Source: Deltaproteobacteria bacterium (GTDB lineage Bacteria > Myxococcota_A > Polyangia > GCA-2747355). From it: a DNA stretch of 64,000 nucleotides. Below are positions 1 through 8,601 of the stretch, piece by piece; within the stretch, counting starts at the first letter, position 1; every line of letters starts with the position of its first letter. The stretch covers positions 1 to 64,000 of the forward strand of contig JACKDQ010000010.1 in assembly GCA_020633415.1 (NCBI GenBank). Direction: 5' to 3'. The position numbers and the translations under genes are program-made. A model generated the notes under the pieces. The model searched no databases. It was not told where the DNA came from and worked only from the letters and a program-made list of their open reading frames with translations.

Positions 1-1
1 C

Positions 2-514
2 AGCGATCAGCCGGTGCGTAGCAATCAACCCGCTCCGATCCCGCCCAAGCAGCACAGCAAGGGGCTGATCGGCGGTTTGGGAACCGGCGGTGGCGCCGGT
101 GGCATCGGTGTTGTCGGCGGGCGCTATCCGCGCAGTAGCTATTATCGTTCCTCGGCGAAGCTCGCGTCAGTGTCATCGCGCGGTGGGCTACAACTCTCGA
201 TGGTCAACTGGGCCATCGAACAGCTGCACCTCGAGAGCAACGCGCGCTATTGCCATCAGACGGCGGCCAAGCGTCGCCCCGATCTGCAGGGCAGCTATGC
301 GATCACGCTGCGCGTCGGCAAAAGTGGCATGGTGGAAAAGATCGATCTGACCCGCGACACCTTGCGAGACTCGGCTGTGTTTGCTTGCTTGGCCCGCTAC
401 TTGTTCCCCTACACCTCTTATACCGCGTCGTCAGCCAAAACCCCGTTTCCGCCCAGCCGTCAGGCGACGACGATCAAGATCGCTTTCGATTTTCCCGTCG
501 CCGAACAGCGCTAG
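2..514 (+). CDS. AgmX/PglI-type C-terminal domain protein (5' partial)
   Basis: The reading frame is open from base 2, so the true start lies upstream; an in-frame GTG at 14 is not convincing. After a Gly-rich linker (GGLGTGGGAGG) comes a domain of about 100 residues that matches the AgmX/PglI (TonB-C-like) pattern: a Cys in a helix (ARYCHQ), a strand followed by a G-M-V turn, a second Cys (FACLARYLF) and a closing FPPS...TIKIAF strand. It is clearly paralogous to the C-terminal half of the next gene (995-1849), with FPYTS, KT and FPP at matching places. In myxobacteria such domains occur in periplasmic or gliding-associated proteins. The precise role is unknown; family assignment is moderately sure. 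Confidence 0.7.
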   Translation, partial: SDQPVRSNQPAPIPPKQHSKGLIGGLGTGGGAGGIGVVGGRYPRSSYYRSSAKLASVSSRGGLQLSMVNWAIEQLHLESNARYCHQTAAKRRPDLQGSYAITLRVGKSGMVEKIDLTRDTLRDSAVFACLARYLFPYTSYTASSAKTPFPPSRQATTIKIAFDFPVAEQR

Positions 515-994
515 CACGGCCCAGCGCTCAGCCGCCTGCATTCGAGCGCTGACCGCGCGCCGCGGGCCGCGGCAGAGCCGTGATCAGATGTCCTTGGGCA
601 TCAGGTCTTTTCTGAGTTGATATCGGCCATCGCCGCAAGCCGAGCGGGCGTGAAAAAATAGCTCGTGGCCGGCATAGAATAAATCAGTGTTTTTAAATGG
701 TTGAGTGTTTTTTCTCGATCAAAGATCTCGCTTGCACTCTTGAGGTGGAAAGATCAATTCTTCGCCTTCGTAGATGCAAAGAACGCAGACAACGCGAACA
801 AAAAGCTTTTGTCCAAGGAGCTGCCCTGCAGTGCGCACACAACGACCAACCCTAAGATCCTTGCCCCCCCTTTAAAGCCCCACCCCGGTTCCGTAACCGA
901 TTTCCTTGGCAAATTTCATACATCACAGCGCGGCGGTTGCGGAGCCGAAAGCCCTCCCTTGCGCCCTTGGGCTGGGCCGCGATACCGTTTGCCG
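515..994. other. Intergenic region, 480 bp, no gene seen
   Basis: There is a GC-rich hairpin (arms 559-564 and 568-573) without a following T-run, then an AT-rich patch around 650-720 that could hold the promoter of the next gene. I could not pick out a -35/-10 pair I trust. The frame upstream of 995 stays open to 701, but that stretch reads as low-complexity, non-protein-like sequence. Confidence 0.5.
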
Positions 995-1849
995 ATGAAA
1001 AAGATAATCGCTCTTTGTGCGATCGGTGGCGCGCTGTGGACGACCGCCGCCCAGGCCGATGTCGCGCCCGTTACCTGGCGCTTTTCCGCGATCTACAGTA
1101 GCTCGGGTCGATTGCCGGCCGCGGTTTTGCGCTCCCGTCTACAAGCCTTTAGCTACGCGATGCTAAGCGGCTGCAGTTTGCCGGCGGGCAAGCGCTTGCT
1201 GTCGGGAAGCGTTTCGCTGTCCGGCAAGCTCGATGCCGCCGGGCGGCTGAGTACCGACTCCGTCGGTGGCAGTGGCGATCACCGCGCACTCAAGTTCTGC
1301 ATCGCCAAGACCGTCGAGTCTTGGCGCCTGTCCGATATCCCGAGCCATGCGGGTGTGACCGTGCGATTCAATGTCCAGCTCAGCGGTGGCTCGATGCTGC
1401 GCAGCAACGCACCGCCGCTACGCAGCAACGCTCCCGTCGGCGGGATCGCCAAGATGCCGATCGGCACACTCGGAGGCCCGAGTAACTACGTCGGCTCCAA
1501 GGCGATGATCACGCAGGTCAACGCGCGAGGCGCGCTCACCGAGGAGCTCGCCCGCTGGGCGCTGACCCGCGCCTATTTTGAAGGCCAACTGCGAACCTGC
1601 CACCGCGCGGCGATGCGGCGCAAAGGGCAACTCGCCGGCAAGATGCTGATCGAGCTGCGGGCGATCGCCGATGGCAGTGTGACCAAAGTTGAGTTGATCC
1701 GCGATAGCACGGGCTCGCCCGAGATCTTCGCCTGCGCGGTGCGCAATCTGTTCCCCTACACCTCGTCGACGGCAACCTCGGTCAAGACGATCTTCCCCCC
1801 CGCTCGCGGTCGCACGACGATCCGGATCAGCGCCGACTTCCTCTACTAA
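995..1849 (+). CDS. Secreted protein with two AgmX/PglI-like domains
   Basis: 284 residues. The ATG at 995 is chosen because it opens a clear signal peptide (MKKIIALCAIGGALWTTAAQA, cleavage after AQA); the frame upstream does not look coding. Residues about 40-130 hold a first Cys-containing strand/turn domain (FSYAMLSGC ... LKFCIAKTVESW). After a linker with a repeated LRSNAP motif, residues about 175-284 hold a second one (LRTCHRAAMRRKGQL ... IFACAVRNLF ... FPPARGRTTIRI). The second domain closely resembles the protein encoded at 2-514, so the two genes look like a tandem duplication. Probably periplasmic. No enzyme motif is present, and a structural or TonB-C-like binding role is inferred only from the family. 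Confidence 0.7.
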   Translation: MKKIIALCAIGGALWTTAAQADVAPVTWRFSAIYSSSGRLPAAVLRSRLQAFSYAMLSGCSLPAGKRLLSGSVSLSGKLDAAGRLSTDSVGGSGDHRALKFCIAKTVESWRLSDIPSHAGVTVRFNVQLSGGSMLRSNAPPLRSNAPVGGIAKMPIGTLGGPSNYVGSKAMITQVNARGALTEELARWALTRAYFEGQLRTCHRAAMRRKGQLAGKMLIELRAIADGSVTKVELIRDSTGSPEIFACAVRNLFPYTSSTATSVKTIFPPARGRTTIRISADFLY

Positions 1850-2019
1850 CGCACGAAACCCTCGGGCTTTTTCCCTGGCTTGGTCATGCGTCGCCTGCGC
1901 CGAGGGGTACTGTCCCCATCTAGGACCATGTCGGCGCCCTTTACGGCCACTTAGCGCCCTTTGAGCTTGGCACTCCGATTGCAACCCTGCGGTTCGGGAC
2001 GCGCGGAGGATACGCAGCA

Positions 2020-3075
2020 ATGAAAACAGTAACGATGATCTTAGGGTTTGTAACGCTGCTGGCCAGTGGCTGCGGCATGCTCGGCTCAGAAGGCGCCAAC
2101 AAAGGAAACGGCAAGGCAGAAGGCCTCGACCGCTGTACGCTAAAGGCCGGCTATTGGCAAAGCGCAGATGGTGACGTGCTCTTTTTTAATGGCACGACTA
2201 AGCGGGACAAAGCTGCGCCAGTTGCCAATGGAGAGTTCTTCTACTATGCCGCCGATGGTGCGTTCGACCGCCGACTGGGCAGCCGCAGCGCTGATGGGAC
2301 GATCATGAGTCCACTGGAAAACCTCAACCAGCAAAGGGCGCTGTGCTTCAAGCACACCCTGACCAGCTATCTCGACGACAGCAACAACAAGGTGTTCTAC
2401 TTCGACGAGAGCGCCTCGAGCGAGGAAGCTCCAACCGCCCAATACCCCAGCGGACGGTCCATTCAGCACGAGATGGCGGTGGACTTTGGCGAGTCCTGTG
2501 ACAGTGACGCGATCACGATCACCCCGCCAAAGGGTCTTTGCTCACCTTCGATCGAAAACATCGCGGGCAAGACCTTCACCTTTGTCGGAATGACGATCGC
2601 GCAAGAGGCTTCGGTCGCCGTGAAGTTGCAGGACTTCGGCGCCGAGGGCAAGGCGCCTGGAAAGATCGGTGCGGTGCTCGAGGATCTGCTCAGCGCCGAG
2701 CCTGGCCTAGACGGCCTGAACCTCGAAGTAGCCGAACGCTCGGTGAGCGGCGAAGGCAACGCGCAGGTGACCATTCTGTTGGGCGCACGGGATCAACTAA
2801 AGAACGTGGAGCTCCAAGGCGGTGTGCGTTGGCTGCAGAAGCTCGATGCTAAGATTGCCGATCGGGGCACTATCCTTGCCGACCTGCAATCGAAGCTTGA
2901 CGTTTCGAGTGAATGCCTCGCCGATGACGGCTGCGCGTTCACCAAGCTGGCTGCTGCGCCCAAGGCTCAGATCGCAGTGACCTATCGTATCGCCAACATC
3001 ATCGAGACCACGGCGAATGGCGAGCAGGTTCGCATCGGTCGCGTCTTGCGGCGTACATTCAGCGTCGTCGACTAA
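2020..3075 (+). CDS. Hypothetical lipoprotein
   Basis: 351 residues with a lipoprotein signal: hydrophobic segment ILGFVTLLASGC, with the lipobox Cys at about residue 18. The mature N-terminus (GMLGSEGANKGNGKAEG) resembles that of the lipoprotein at 24534-26195 (SGCGLLQGEGADGASGKGE), so the two may share an export/linker type or an ancestor. There is no recognisable domain. Two Cys pairs lie in the body (near GESCDSDAITITPPKGLC and SSECLADDGC). It is followed at once by a strong rho-independent terminator, so it is probably monocistronic. Function unknown. Confidence 0.8.
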   Translation: MKTVTMILGFVTLLASGCGMLGSEGANKGNGKAEGLDRCTLKAGYWQSADGDVLFFNGTTKRDKAAPVANGEFFYYAADGAFDRRLGSRSADGTIMSPLENLNQQRALCFKHTLTSYLDDSNNKVFYFDESASSEEAPTAQYPSGRSIQHEMAVDFGESCDSDAITITPPKGLCSPSIENIAGKTFTFVGMTIAQEASVAVKLQDFGAEGKAPGKIGAVLEDLLSAEPGLDGLNLEVAERSVSGEGNAQVTILLGARDQLKNVELQGGVRWLQKLDAKIADRGTILADLQSKLDVSSECLADDGCAFTKLAAAPKAQIAVTYRIANIIETTANGEQVRIGRVLRRTFSVVD

Positions 3076-3102
3076 CGGCACCCTTTTTCCGCGCCAACCC
3101 AG

Positions 3103-3135
3103 CGCCGTGTGCTTTCGCACACGGCGTTCTTTTTT
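3103..3135 (+). terminator. Rho-independent terminator
   Basis: A perfect 10-bp stem (CGCCGTGTGC at 3103-3112 with its complement at 3117-3126), a TTTC tetraloop and then TTCTTTTTT. It ends the lipoprotein gene at 2020-3075 and sits between two convergent genes. The opposite strand has no T-run directly after the stem, so it is probably one-directional. Confidence 0.92.
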
Positions 3136-3143
3136 GCGCTCGA

Positions 3144-4829
3144 TCAATAGTTAAAGTAGCTGCCGCCGATGAACTCGCGCAGCAACGAGGTTTGCGGGAT
3201 CGACTCGTCGAAAATCGGCACGAAGCGCTCGACGAAACTCAGCAGCCGATAGGCGCTAACATACGCCGGATCGTCTTGGGAGACCTCCAGCAAGAAGCGC
3301 TCAGCGTAAAGCCGCAGCACGGCGACTTCATAGACCAGCGCCGAATTGAAAAAGCTGTCGGCCTCTTCCTGATAGGGAAAGATGTTGCGCAGCTCGCCGC
3401 GTCGCACGCTGGGCCAGGTTTGAATCGTTTGCGACGCCGAATAGCCGCGGAACATCCGGTCACGGATGATTCGCCGCAGAAAGCGGGTGTCGCTGGTAAA
3501 GATGCGATTGTGGTTGTCGATGCAGAGCTGGGTCAACGCGCTGACGTAGATCTTGTACTTGTCCTCGGCGGGAACCGCTTCGGTCAGTCGCGGGTTGAGG
3601 CCGTGAATGCCTTCGACGACCAACACTTGCTCAGGGTTGAGCCGCATCGGAATCCAGCGGCTGCGATCGCGCCGCTTGCCGGTGTTGAAGTCGAAGCGCG
3701 GGGTCAGGACCTCTTCGCCGCGTAGCAGCGCAGAGAGCGTTTCGTTGAACAACGCCAAGTCGATCGCCTCGATCGATTCGAAGTCGTACTTCCCATCTTC
3801 GTCGAGCGGCGTATCTTCGCGGTTGACGTAGAAGTTGTCGGTCGAGAGGGCGACCGGCTGAATGCCGTTGACGCGCAGCTGCAAACTCAGTCGCTTGGAA
3901 AACGTTGTCTTGCCCGACGAGGACGGCCCGGCGATCAGCACCAGTCGCGCCGGGTGCTGGCCGTCGCAGACCTTGTCCGCGATCTGCGCGACCTTCTTTT
4001 CGTGCAATCCTTCGGCGACGCGGATCAGTTCGCCGGCTTCACCGCGCACGGTGATCTTGTTGAGCTGTCCGACGGTGCGGACGTTCATGATCTCGAGCCA
4101 GTCTTGCGTTTCGCGATAGATCGCCACGAGCTTTGGCGAACTCGGCAACGGCGGCACTGGTCGGGGCTTGCCGCGCGGCGGGAAGCGCATGATCACCCCA
4201 CCGGGACGACCATTTTGCGCGGGCTGATGGCACAGTTCGAAGGTCGTGATGTGGCTTGCGTCGGGAGCGACCGGAGAGTGATGGATGTCGCAAGTCTCTC
4301 CGCAGTGGACGAGCTCCACCGACGGCTCCCACCAGGTCGACAGCAGTAGCAGTTTGTCGTCGGCGCCGCGGGCGGCAAAAATTTCTCGCGCTTCGTCGAG
4401 GCTGACGCGTTCGGTATACAGCGGCAGCGCGTCCGCCGCCATCTGTCTCATCGTTTCGCGTAGCGCTTCGGTTTGTTCGGCCGAAAACGGCTCCGCCGTC
4501 TCGATCGTGTAAAAGTAGCCGTTGCCCAGCGCCTGGCCGATTCGCACGCGCGCCGTACCACAGCGTTGACGCACCGCCTCGAGCAGCATCAGCGAGGCGC
4601 TGCGACGGTAGACCAGCACGCCCTCGCGCATCGTGTAGTCGACCACGCGCACGTCGGTGTTGGCCGTCAGCCGGGCGCTCAGATCGACGCAGCGATTGTG
4701 AACGATCGCCGCCAACGGCGGCTGCGTGCTCGGTTGTGGATGATCGGTGAGTAGCTCGCTGACAGGGGTACCATAGGGCAGGTCGAACGCCTGGTCGCCC
4801 AGGGTGACGCGAATCGTTGAACGGTGCAT
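3144..4829 (-). CDS. TGS-domain nucleoside (uridine) kinase family protein
   Basis: 561 residues. Residues about 1-65 form a TGS-like domain, followed by a threonyl-tRNA-synthetase-like second domain with an HHS motif and, near residue 300, a phosphoribulokinase/uridine kinase domain with P-loop GPSSSGKTTFSKRL. Further kinase features are LSTDNFYVNREDTP and the Walker-B-like VLVVEGIHGLN. This three-part architecture, at about 550 residues, is a known bacterial family annotated as nucleoside kinase, presumed to phosphorylate uridine/cytidine in pyrimidine salvage; true substrates are mostly untested. The start codon overlaps the upstream region of the divergent GH13 gene. No missing key residue was seen. 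Confidence 0.9.
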   Translation of the reverse strand: MHRSTIRVTLGDQAFDLPYGTPVSELLTDHPQPSTQPPLAAIVHNRCVDLSARLTANTDVRVVDYTMREGVLVYRRSASLMLLEAVRQRCGTARVRIGQALGNGYFYTIETAEPFSAEQTEALRETMRQMAADALPLYTERVSLDEAREIFAARGADDKLLLLSTWWEPSVELVHCGETCDIHHSPVAPDASHITTFELCHQPAQNGRPGGVIMRFPPRGKPRPVPPLPSSPKLVAIYRETQDWLEIMNVRTVGQLNKITVRGEAGELIRVAEGLHEKKVAQIADKVCDGQHPARLVLIAGPSSSGKTTFSKRLSLQLRVNGIQPVALSTDNFYVNREDTPLDEDGKYDFESIEAIDLALFNETLSALLRGEEVLTPRFDFNTGKRRDRSRWIPMRLNPEQVLVVEGIHGLNPRLTEAVPAEDKYKIYVSALTQLCIDNHNRIFTSDTRFLRRIIRDRMFRGYSASQTIQTWPSVRRGELRNIFPYQEEADSFFNSALVYEVAVLRLYAERFLLEVSQDDPAYVSAYRLLSFVERFVPIFDESIPQTSLLREFIGGSYFNY

Positions 4830-4917
4830 TTTTCCTATCTTATCAGCACAACCACGCGCTCAGCAAAGGCGACCTTTGCCATTGCCAGCGGCCAACAAAA
4901 GCGCCTATAACGCCCGG

Positions 4918-6195
4918 GTGTCTGCTCCACTGATTTACAATCTCTTTCCCACCCTTGCCGGTGATCTCTGGACCTGGCTGGCACACGCCAAGCGTGCCCA
5001 GGCGATGGGTTTCGACTGGCTTTACCTCAACCCGATCGCCCAACCTGGGTTTTCTGGCAGCCTGTACGCGGTCAAAGACCACTACGCGCTCAACCCGCAG
5101 CTGGTGCCGCCGGCGGTCGAAAAGCCGCTGGCCGAATTGTCGCGGGTGATCGGCCAGATCAAAGAGGAAACCGGTTTGCGCGTGATGATCGATCTCGTGA
5201 TCAATCACGCCTCGAAGGATGCGCCGCTGGCCAAGGCCCACCCCAACTGGTTTCGCCACGACGAAAAGGGGCACCTGGTCAGCCCTTCAGCGATCGATCC
5301 CAGTGATGCGCGCAAGGTTGTCGTCTGGGGTGATCTCGCGGAGATCGACAACGCCAATTCCGCTGACCGCACCGGGCTCTGGGCCTATTGGACCGCGCTG
5401 GTCCAACACTACGTTGACCTCGGTTTCGACGGCTTCCGCTGCGATGCGGCCTACAAGGTCCCCGCTCAACTCTGGACTCAGTTGATCGCCGCGGCGCGCG
5501 CGCGTCGCTCCGATGCGCTGTTTGTCGCTGAAACGCTCGGTTGCCGTGCGGCCGAGGTGCGCGCGCTGAAGGCCGCCAACTTCGACTACCTCTGTAACAG
5601 CTCCAAGTGGTGGCAGTTCGATCAACCTTGGTGCCTCGACCAGCACGCCGAGTTCGGCAAGATCTCTCCGTCGGTCGCCTTTCCCGAATCGCACGATACG
5701 GCGCGTCTCGCCCAAGAGACCGACGGCGCGGTGCGCGTGCAAAAGCAACGTTACGCTTTCGCGGCGGCGTTCTCCGCCGGGTTGTTGATGCCGATCGGCT
5801 ATGAATTCTGTTTTCGGCAGCGCCTCGATGTGGTCAACACGCGCCCCGCCGACTGGGAACAGGGTACCACCGACATCAGCGGTTTCATCACGGCGATCAA
5901 TCAGCTCAAACGCAACACGCCGGTGCTTGCGCTCGAAGGCTCGTGGCGGGCGCTCAGCTCGCTCGATCAACCGACGCTGGTTTTGGTCAAGACCGGCGCC
6001 GACGTGCAGCCCGTGGTGCTTGCGATCAACAAGGATTGGCACGCCAGCCAACGGATCAACCTGCCGAGCTTTACCGAATTCTTTGCCGACCCGCCTGCGA
6101 TCGTCCGTTACAACGGCTCGCTTTCGCGCCAGCCGCTCAAGCGCAACAGTCTCGCGCTCAACCCGGCCGAGATCGCGTTTATCGTCGCCGACTAG
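4918..6195 (+). CDS. GH13 (alpha-amylase family) glycosidase or transglycosylase
   Basis: About 425 residues from a GTG at 4918; the frame is open further upstream, but the TIM barrel begins right here (SAPLIYNLFPTLAGDLWTW). The four GH13 signatures are present: region I DLVINH, region II GFDGFRCDAAYK (nucleophile Asp), region III FVAETLG (acid/base Glu) and region IV FPESHDT (stabilising Asp). It is short, lacks an obvious signal peptide and carbohydrate-binding modules, and the layout (LAHAKRAQAMGFDWLYLNP) recalls the intracellular GlgE-like or maltosyltransferase side of the family. A cytoplasmic alpha-glucan role is inferred; exact specificity cannot be read from sequence. It is divergent from the nucleoside kinase gene. 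Confidence 0.85.
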   Translation: MSAPLIYNLFPTLAGDLWTWLAHAKRAQAMGFDWLYLNPIAQPGFSGSLYAVKDHYALNPQLVPPAVEKPLAELSRVIGQIKEETGLRVMIDLVINHASKDAPLAKAHPNWFRHDEKGHLVSPSAIDPSDARKVVVWGDLAEIDNANSADRTGLWAYWTALVQHYVDLGFDGFRCDAAYKVPAQLWTQLIAAARARRSDALFVAETLGCRAAEVRALKAANFDYLCNSSKWWQFDQPWCLDQHAEFGKISPSVAFPESHDTARLAQETDGAVRVQKQRYAFAAAFSAGLLMPIGYEFCFRQRLDVVNTRPADWEQGTTDISGFITAINQLKRNTPVLALEGSWRALSSLDQPTLVLVKTGADVQPVVLAINKDWHASQRINLPSFTEFFADPPAIVRYNGSLSRQPLKRNSLALNPAEIAFIVAD

Positions 6196-6374
6196 CCCCG
6201 AAAAAAACCGCACAGAAGAGCGCCTATTTTTGCGTCGCGCGGGCGTCGACGCGAATTGCCCAACGATCACCTTTCGATGCGCATTGCCCCGGCGACGCAG
6301 CGGGCGGCGTTGATTGCTGTTGGCCGATTCCTCTGTTATCTTGCAGAGCTTGGGGTCTAGCTGGCGGAGAGCTG

Positions 6375-7451
6375 ATGTCATTACGGATCGAGCAGATTGA
6401 AGAGTCACGTCGCAAACAACGTCCGGCGTCTGATGCTGAGTTAGCCTTCGGACGTTACTTTACCGATCACATGATGATGTGGAACTTCAGCGCTGAACAG
6501 GGCTGGCACGACTTGCGTATCGTTCCCCATCAGCCGCTGACGCTCGATCCGGCTTCGATGATCTTGCACTACGGGCAGCAGGTGTTCGAAGGACTCAAAG
6601 CCTATCGCACCGCCGAGGGCGGGATTCATCTGTTCCGCTATCGCGATCATCTCGCCCGCCTCGCTCGTTCGGCGGCACGACTTTGTATCCCGGCCTTTGA
6701 TCAACAACAGTTCGCCGATGCGCTGCGCCAACTCGTCTTGCTCGATCGCCACTGGGTTCCGGAGTCCGACGGTTGCGCGCTTTACGTGCGCCCGACGATC
6801 ATCGCTACCGATCCGTTCCTCGGTGTGCGTCCATCGCAAACCTATCTGTTCTATGTGATCCTCAGTCCCGTCGGCGCTTACTATCCCGAAGGGTTTAACC
6901 CCGTTCGCATCATGGCGCACGATAGCTACGTGCGAGCCGTCGCGGGCGGCGTTGGTGAAGCCAAGACCGCAGGCAACTACGCCGCGAGCATGCTCGCCCA
7001 GCTCGAAGCGAAGAAACAAGGGTTCACCCAAGTGTTGTGGCTCGACGGCAAAGAGCATCGCTACGTCGAGGAAGTCGGCACGATGAACATCTTTTTCAAG
7101 ATCGGTGAGGAGATCATCACCAGCCCGCTGACCGGTAGCATCTTGCCGGGCGTCACGCGCGACACGACGATCACCGTGCTGCGTGATTGGGGCTATACGG
7201 TGAGCGAGCGCGCATTGACCATCGACGCGGTGCTCGCCGCCGCCGCCGACGGATCGCTTGACGAAGTGTTTGGTACCGGCACCGCCGCGGTGATTTCGCC
7301 CGTCGGACACATTGGTTTCCGCGGCAAGACCGAGCGCGTCGGTGATGGCTTGACCGGCGAGCTGTCGCAACGGTTGTTCGATCACATCACCGCCCTGCAA
7401 TACGGCAGAGTGCCGGACACCCACGGATGGGTCGAGCGCATCGACCTCTAA
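6375..7451 (+). CDS. ilvE: Branched-chain amino-acid aminotransferase
   Basis: 358 residues. It transfers the amino group between glutamate and the 2-oxo acids of Leu, Ile and Val (PLP, fold type IV, cytoplasm). Recognisable features are HYGQQVFEGLKAYR near the N-terminus, the ALYVRPTIIATDP strand, the PLP lysine in GEAKTAGNYAAS, the substrate loop EVGTMNIFF, TGSILPGVTRD and the GTGTAAVISPV loop. This is the longer BCAT form, also found in eukaryotes and many bacteria. The ATG at 6375 gives the expected N-terminus; an upstream open stretch in the same frame overlaps the GH13 gene and is not coding. pyrD follows 11 nt downstream, so the two are probably co-transcribed. Confidence 0.96.
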   Translation: MSLRIEQIEESRRKQRPASDAELAFGRYFTDHMMMWNFSAEQGWHDLRIVPHQPLTLDPASMILHYGQQVFEGLKAYRTAEGGIHLFRYRDHLARLARSAARLCIPAFDQQQFADALRQLVLLDRHWVPESDGCALYVRPTIIATDPFLGVRPSQTYLFYVILSPVGAYYPEGFNPVRIMAHDSYVRAVAGGVGEAKTAGNYAASMLAQLEAKKQGFTQVLWLDGKEHRYVEEVGTMNIFFKIGEEIITSPLTGSILPGVTRDTTITVLRDWGYTVSERALTIDAVLAAAADGSLDEVFGTGTAAVISPVGHIGFRGKTERVGDGLTGELSQRLFDHITALQYGRVPDTHGWVERIDL

Positions 7452-7462
7452 CCTGCTAGCCG

Positions 7463-8545
7463 ATGCTCTACCGAGCGATCTTTGAATTCGCCCTTTCGCG
7501 TCTCGATGCTGAGCAGGCCCACGAGAAAGTGCTCTCGTTGCTCGATCGCCTCGGGCGGCGCCCGCTGGCACTGGACCGCTTGCAGCGGCGCTATCGGCGC
7601 AGCGATCCGCGGCTGAGTTGCTCGATCGCCGGACTCGATTTCGCGCACCCGCTCGGCTTGGCGGCGGGATGGGACAAGGACGCACGTGCCGTCGACGCGT
7701 TGATGGCTCTGGGCTTTTCGCATATTGAGGTCGGTACGGTCTGTTTGCGCCCCCAGCCAGGCAATCCCAAGCCACGGATGTGGCGCGCCAAGAAACAGCG
7801 CGCGCTGATCAACGCGCTGGGGTTCCCTAGCCAAGGCGTCGAACCGGTGGTGGTTCGGCTATCTCGACCGCGCAGCTTGCCGGCGATCGTCGGTGTCAAC
7901 ATCGGCAAGAACAGGTCGACGCCGCTCGAGGCCGCGGCCGCCGACTATCGCGCGCTCGCCGTGCTCTTAGCGCCGGTCGCTGACTACTTCACGATCAACG
8001 TCTCTTCGCCCAACACGCCGGGTTTGCGTGATCTGCAACGCGTCGAGCAGCTGGTCGAGCTGATCGACGCCGTGCAAGCGATTTGGCGCACAACAGCGGC
8101 GCTGCCCAAGCGGCCGATCTTTGTCAAACTCGCGCCCGATCTCGATGACATCGAATTGGTCGAGATCGCAAAGCTGTGTCTGGAGCGTCGTGTCGACGGC
8201 ATTGTCGCCACAAACACCACGATCGATCGGCAATGGATTCCTGCTCAGCTCGCTGCTCATCCGGGTGGGGTCAGCGGCGCGCCATTGCGGGCGCGAGCCG
8301 AGGCGGTGGTCCGGCTGCTCTATCGGGCGACCGATGGCAAGCTGCCGATCATCGGTGTTGGCGGTATCGCTAGCGCCGAGGACGTCGTGCGCCGCGTACG
8401 GCTCGGTGCCCGGTTGGTCCAGGCATATAGCGGGTTTATCTACGGTGGTCCGGGCTTTGTCCGACAGGTGATTACCGATCTCGGCAAGATTGCCGACCGC
8501 CAGGGTTGGTGTCGCCTCGAGGAAATCCTGGGCGCCGACGCCTAG
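7463..8545 (+). CDS. pyrD: Dihydroorotate dehydrogenase (quinone), class 2
   Basis: 360 residues. It oxidises dihydroorotate to orotate in pyrimidine synthesis and passes electrons to quinone at the inner membrane. The N-terminal amphipathic helix region (MLYRAIFEFALSRLDAEQAH) is typical of class 2 enzymes. FMN/substrate motifs follow: PLGLAAGWDKD, INALGFPSQG, VGVNIGKN, the catalytic Ser in NVSSPNTPGLR, VATNTT, GGVSGAPL and the phosphate loop IIGVGGIASAEDV. The gene lies 11 nt after ilvE. Nothing unusual in length or residues. Confidence 0.96.
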   Translation: MLYRAIFEFALSRLDAEQAHEKVLSLLDRLGRRPLALDRLQRRYRRSDPRLSCSIAGLDFAHPLGLAAGWDKDARAVDALMALGFSHIEVGTVCLRPQPGNPKPRMWRAKKQRALINALGFPSQGVEPVVVRLSRPRSLPAIVGVNIGKNRSTPLEAAAADYRALAVLLAPVADYFTINVSSPNTPGLRDLQRVEQLVELIDAVQAIWRTTAALPKRPIFVKLAPDLDDIELVEIAKLCLERRVDGIVATNTTIDRQWIPAQLAAHPGGVSGAPLRARAEAVVRLLYRATDGKLPIIGVGGIASAEDVVRRVRLGARLVQAYSGFIYGGPGFVRQVITDLGKIADRQGWCRLEEILGADA

Positions 8546-8601
8546 CTTCGTGTAAAATCGGCGATATCGACGAGTTCTGTTGATTGGAACGGGGAGACGC
8601 G

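Noticed and set aside
559..573. GC-rich hairpin after the first gene as a terminator
   Set aside because: A short 6-bp stem without a T-run; not a standard rho-independent terminator.
5287..6408. 373-codon antisense frame over the GH13 gene
   Set aside because: Mirror of a gene with all four GH13 motifs; no protein-like pattern of its own.
6441..7775. 444-codon open frame antisense to ilvE and pyrD
   Set aside because: It lies fully opposite two well-recognised enzyme genes, and its translation is Arg/His-rich without any domain. Long antisense frames are common in GC-rich DNA.
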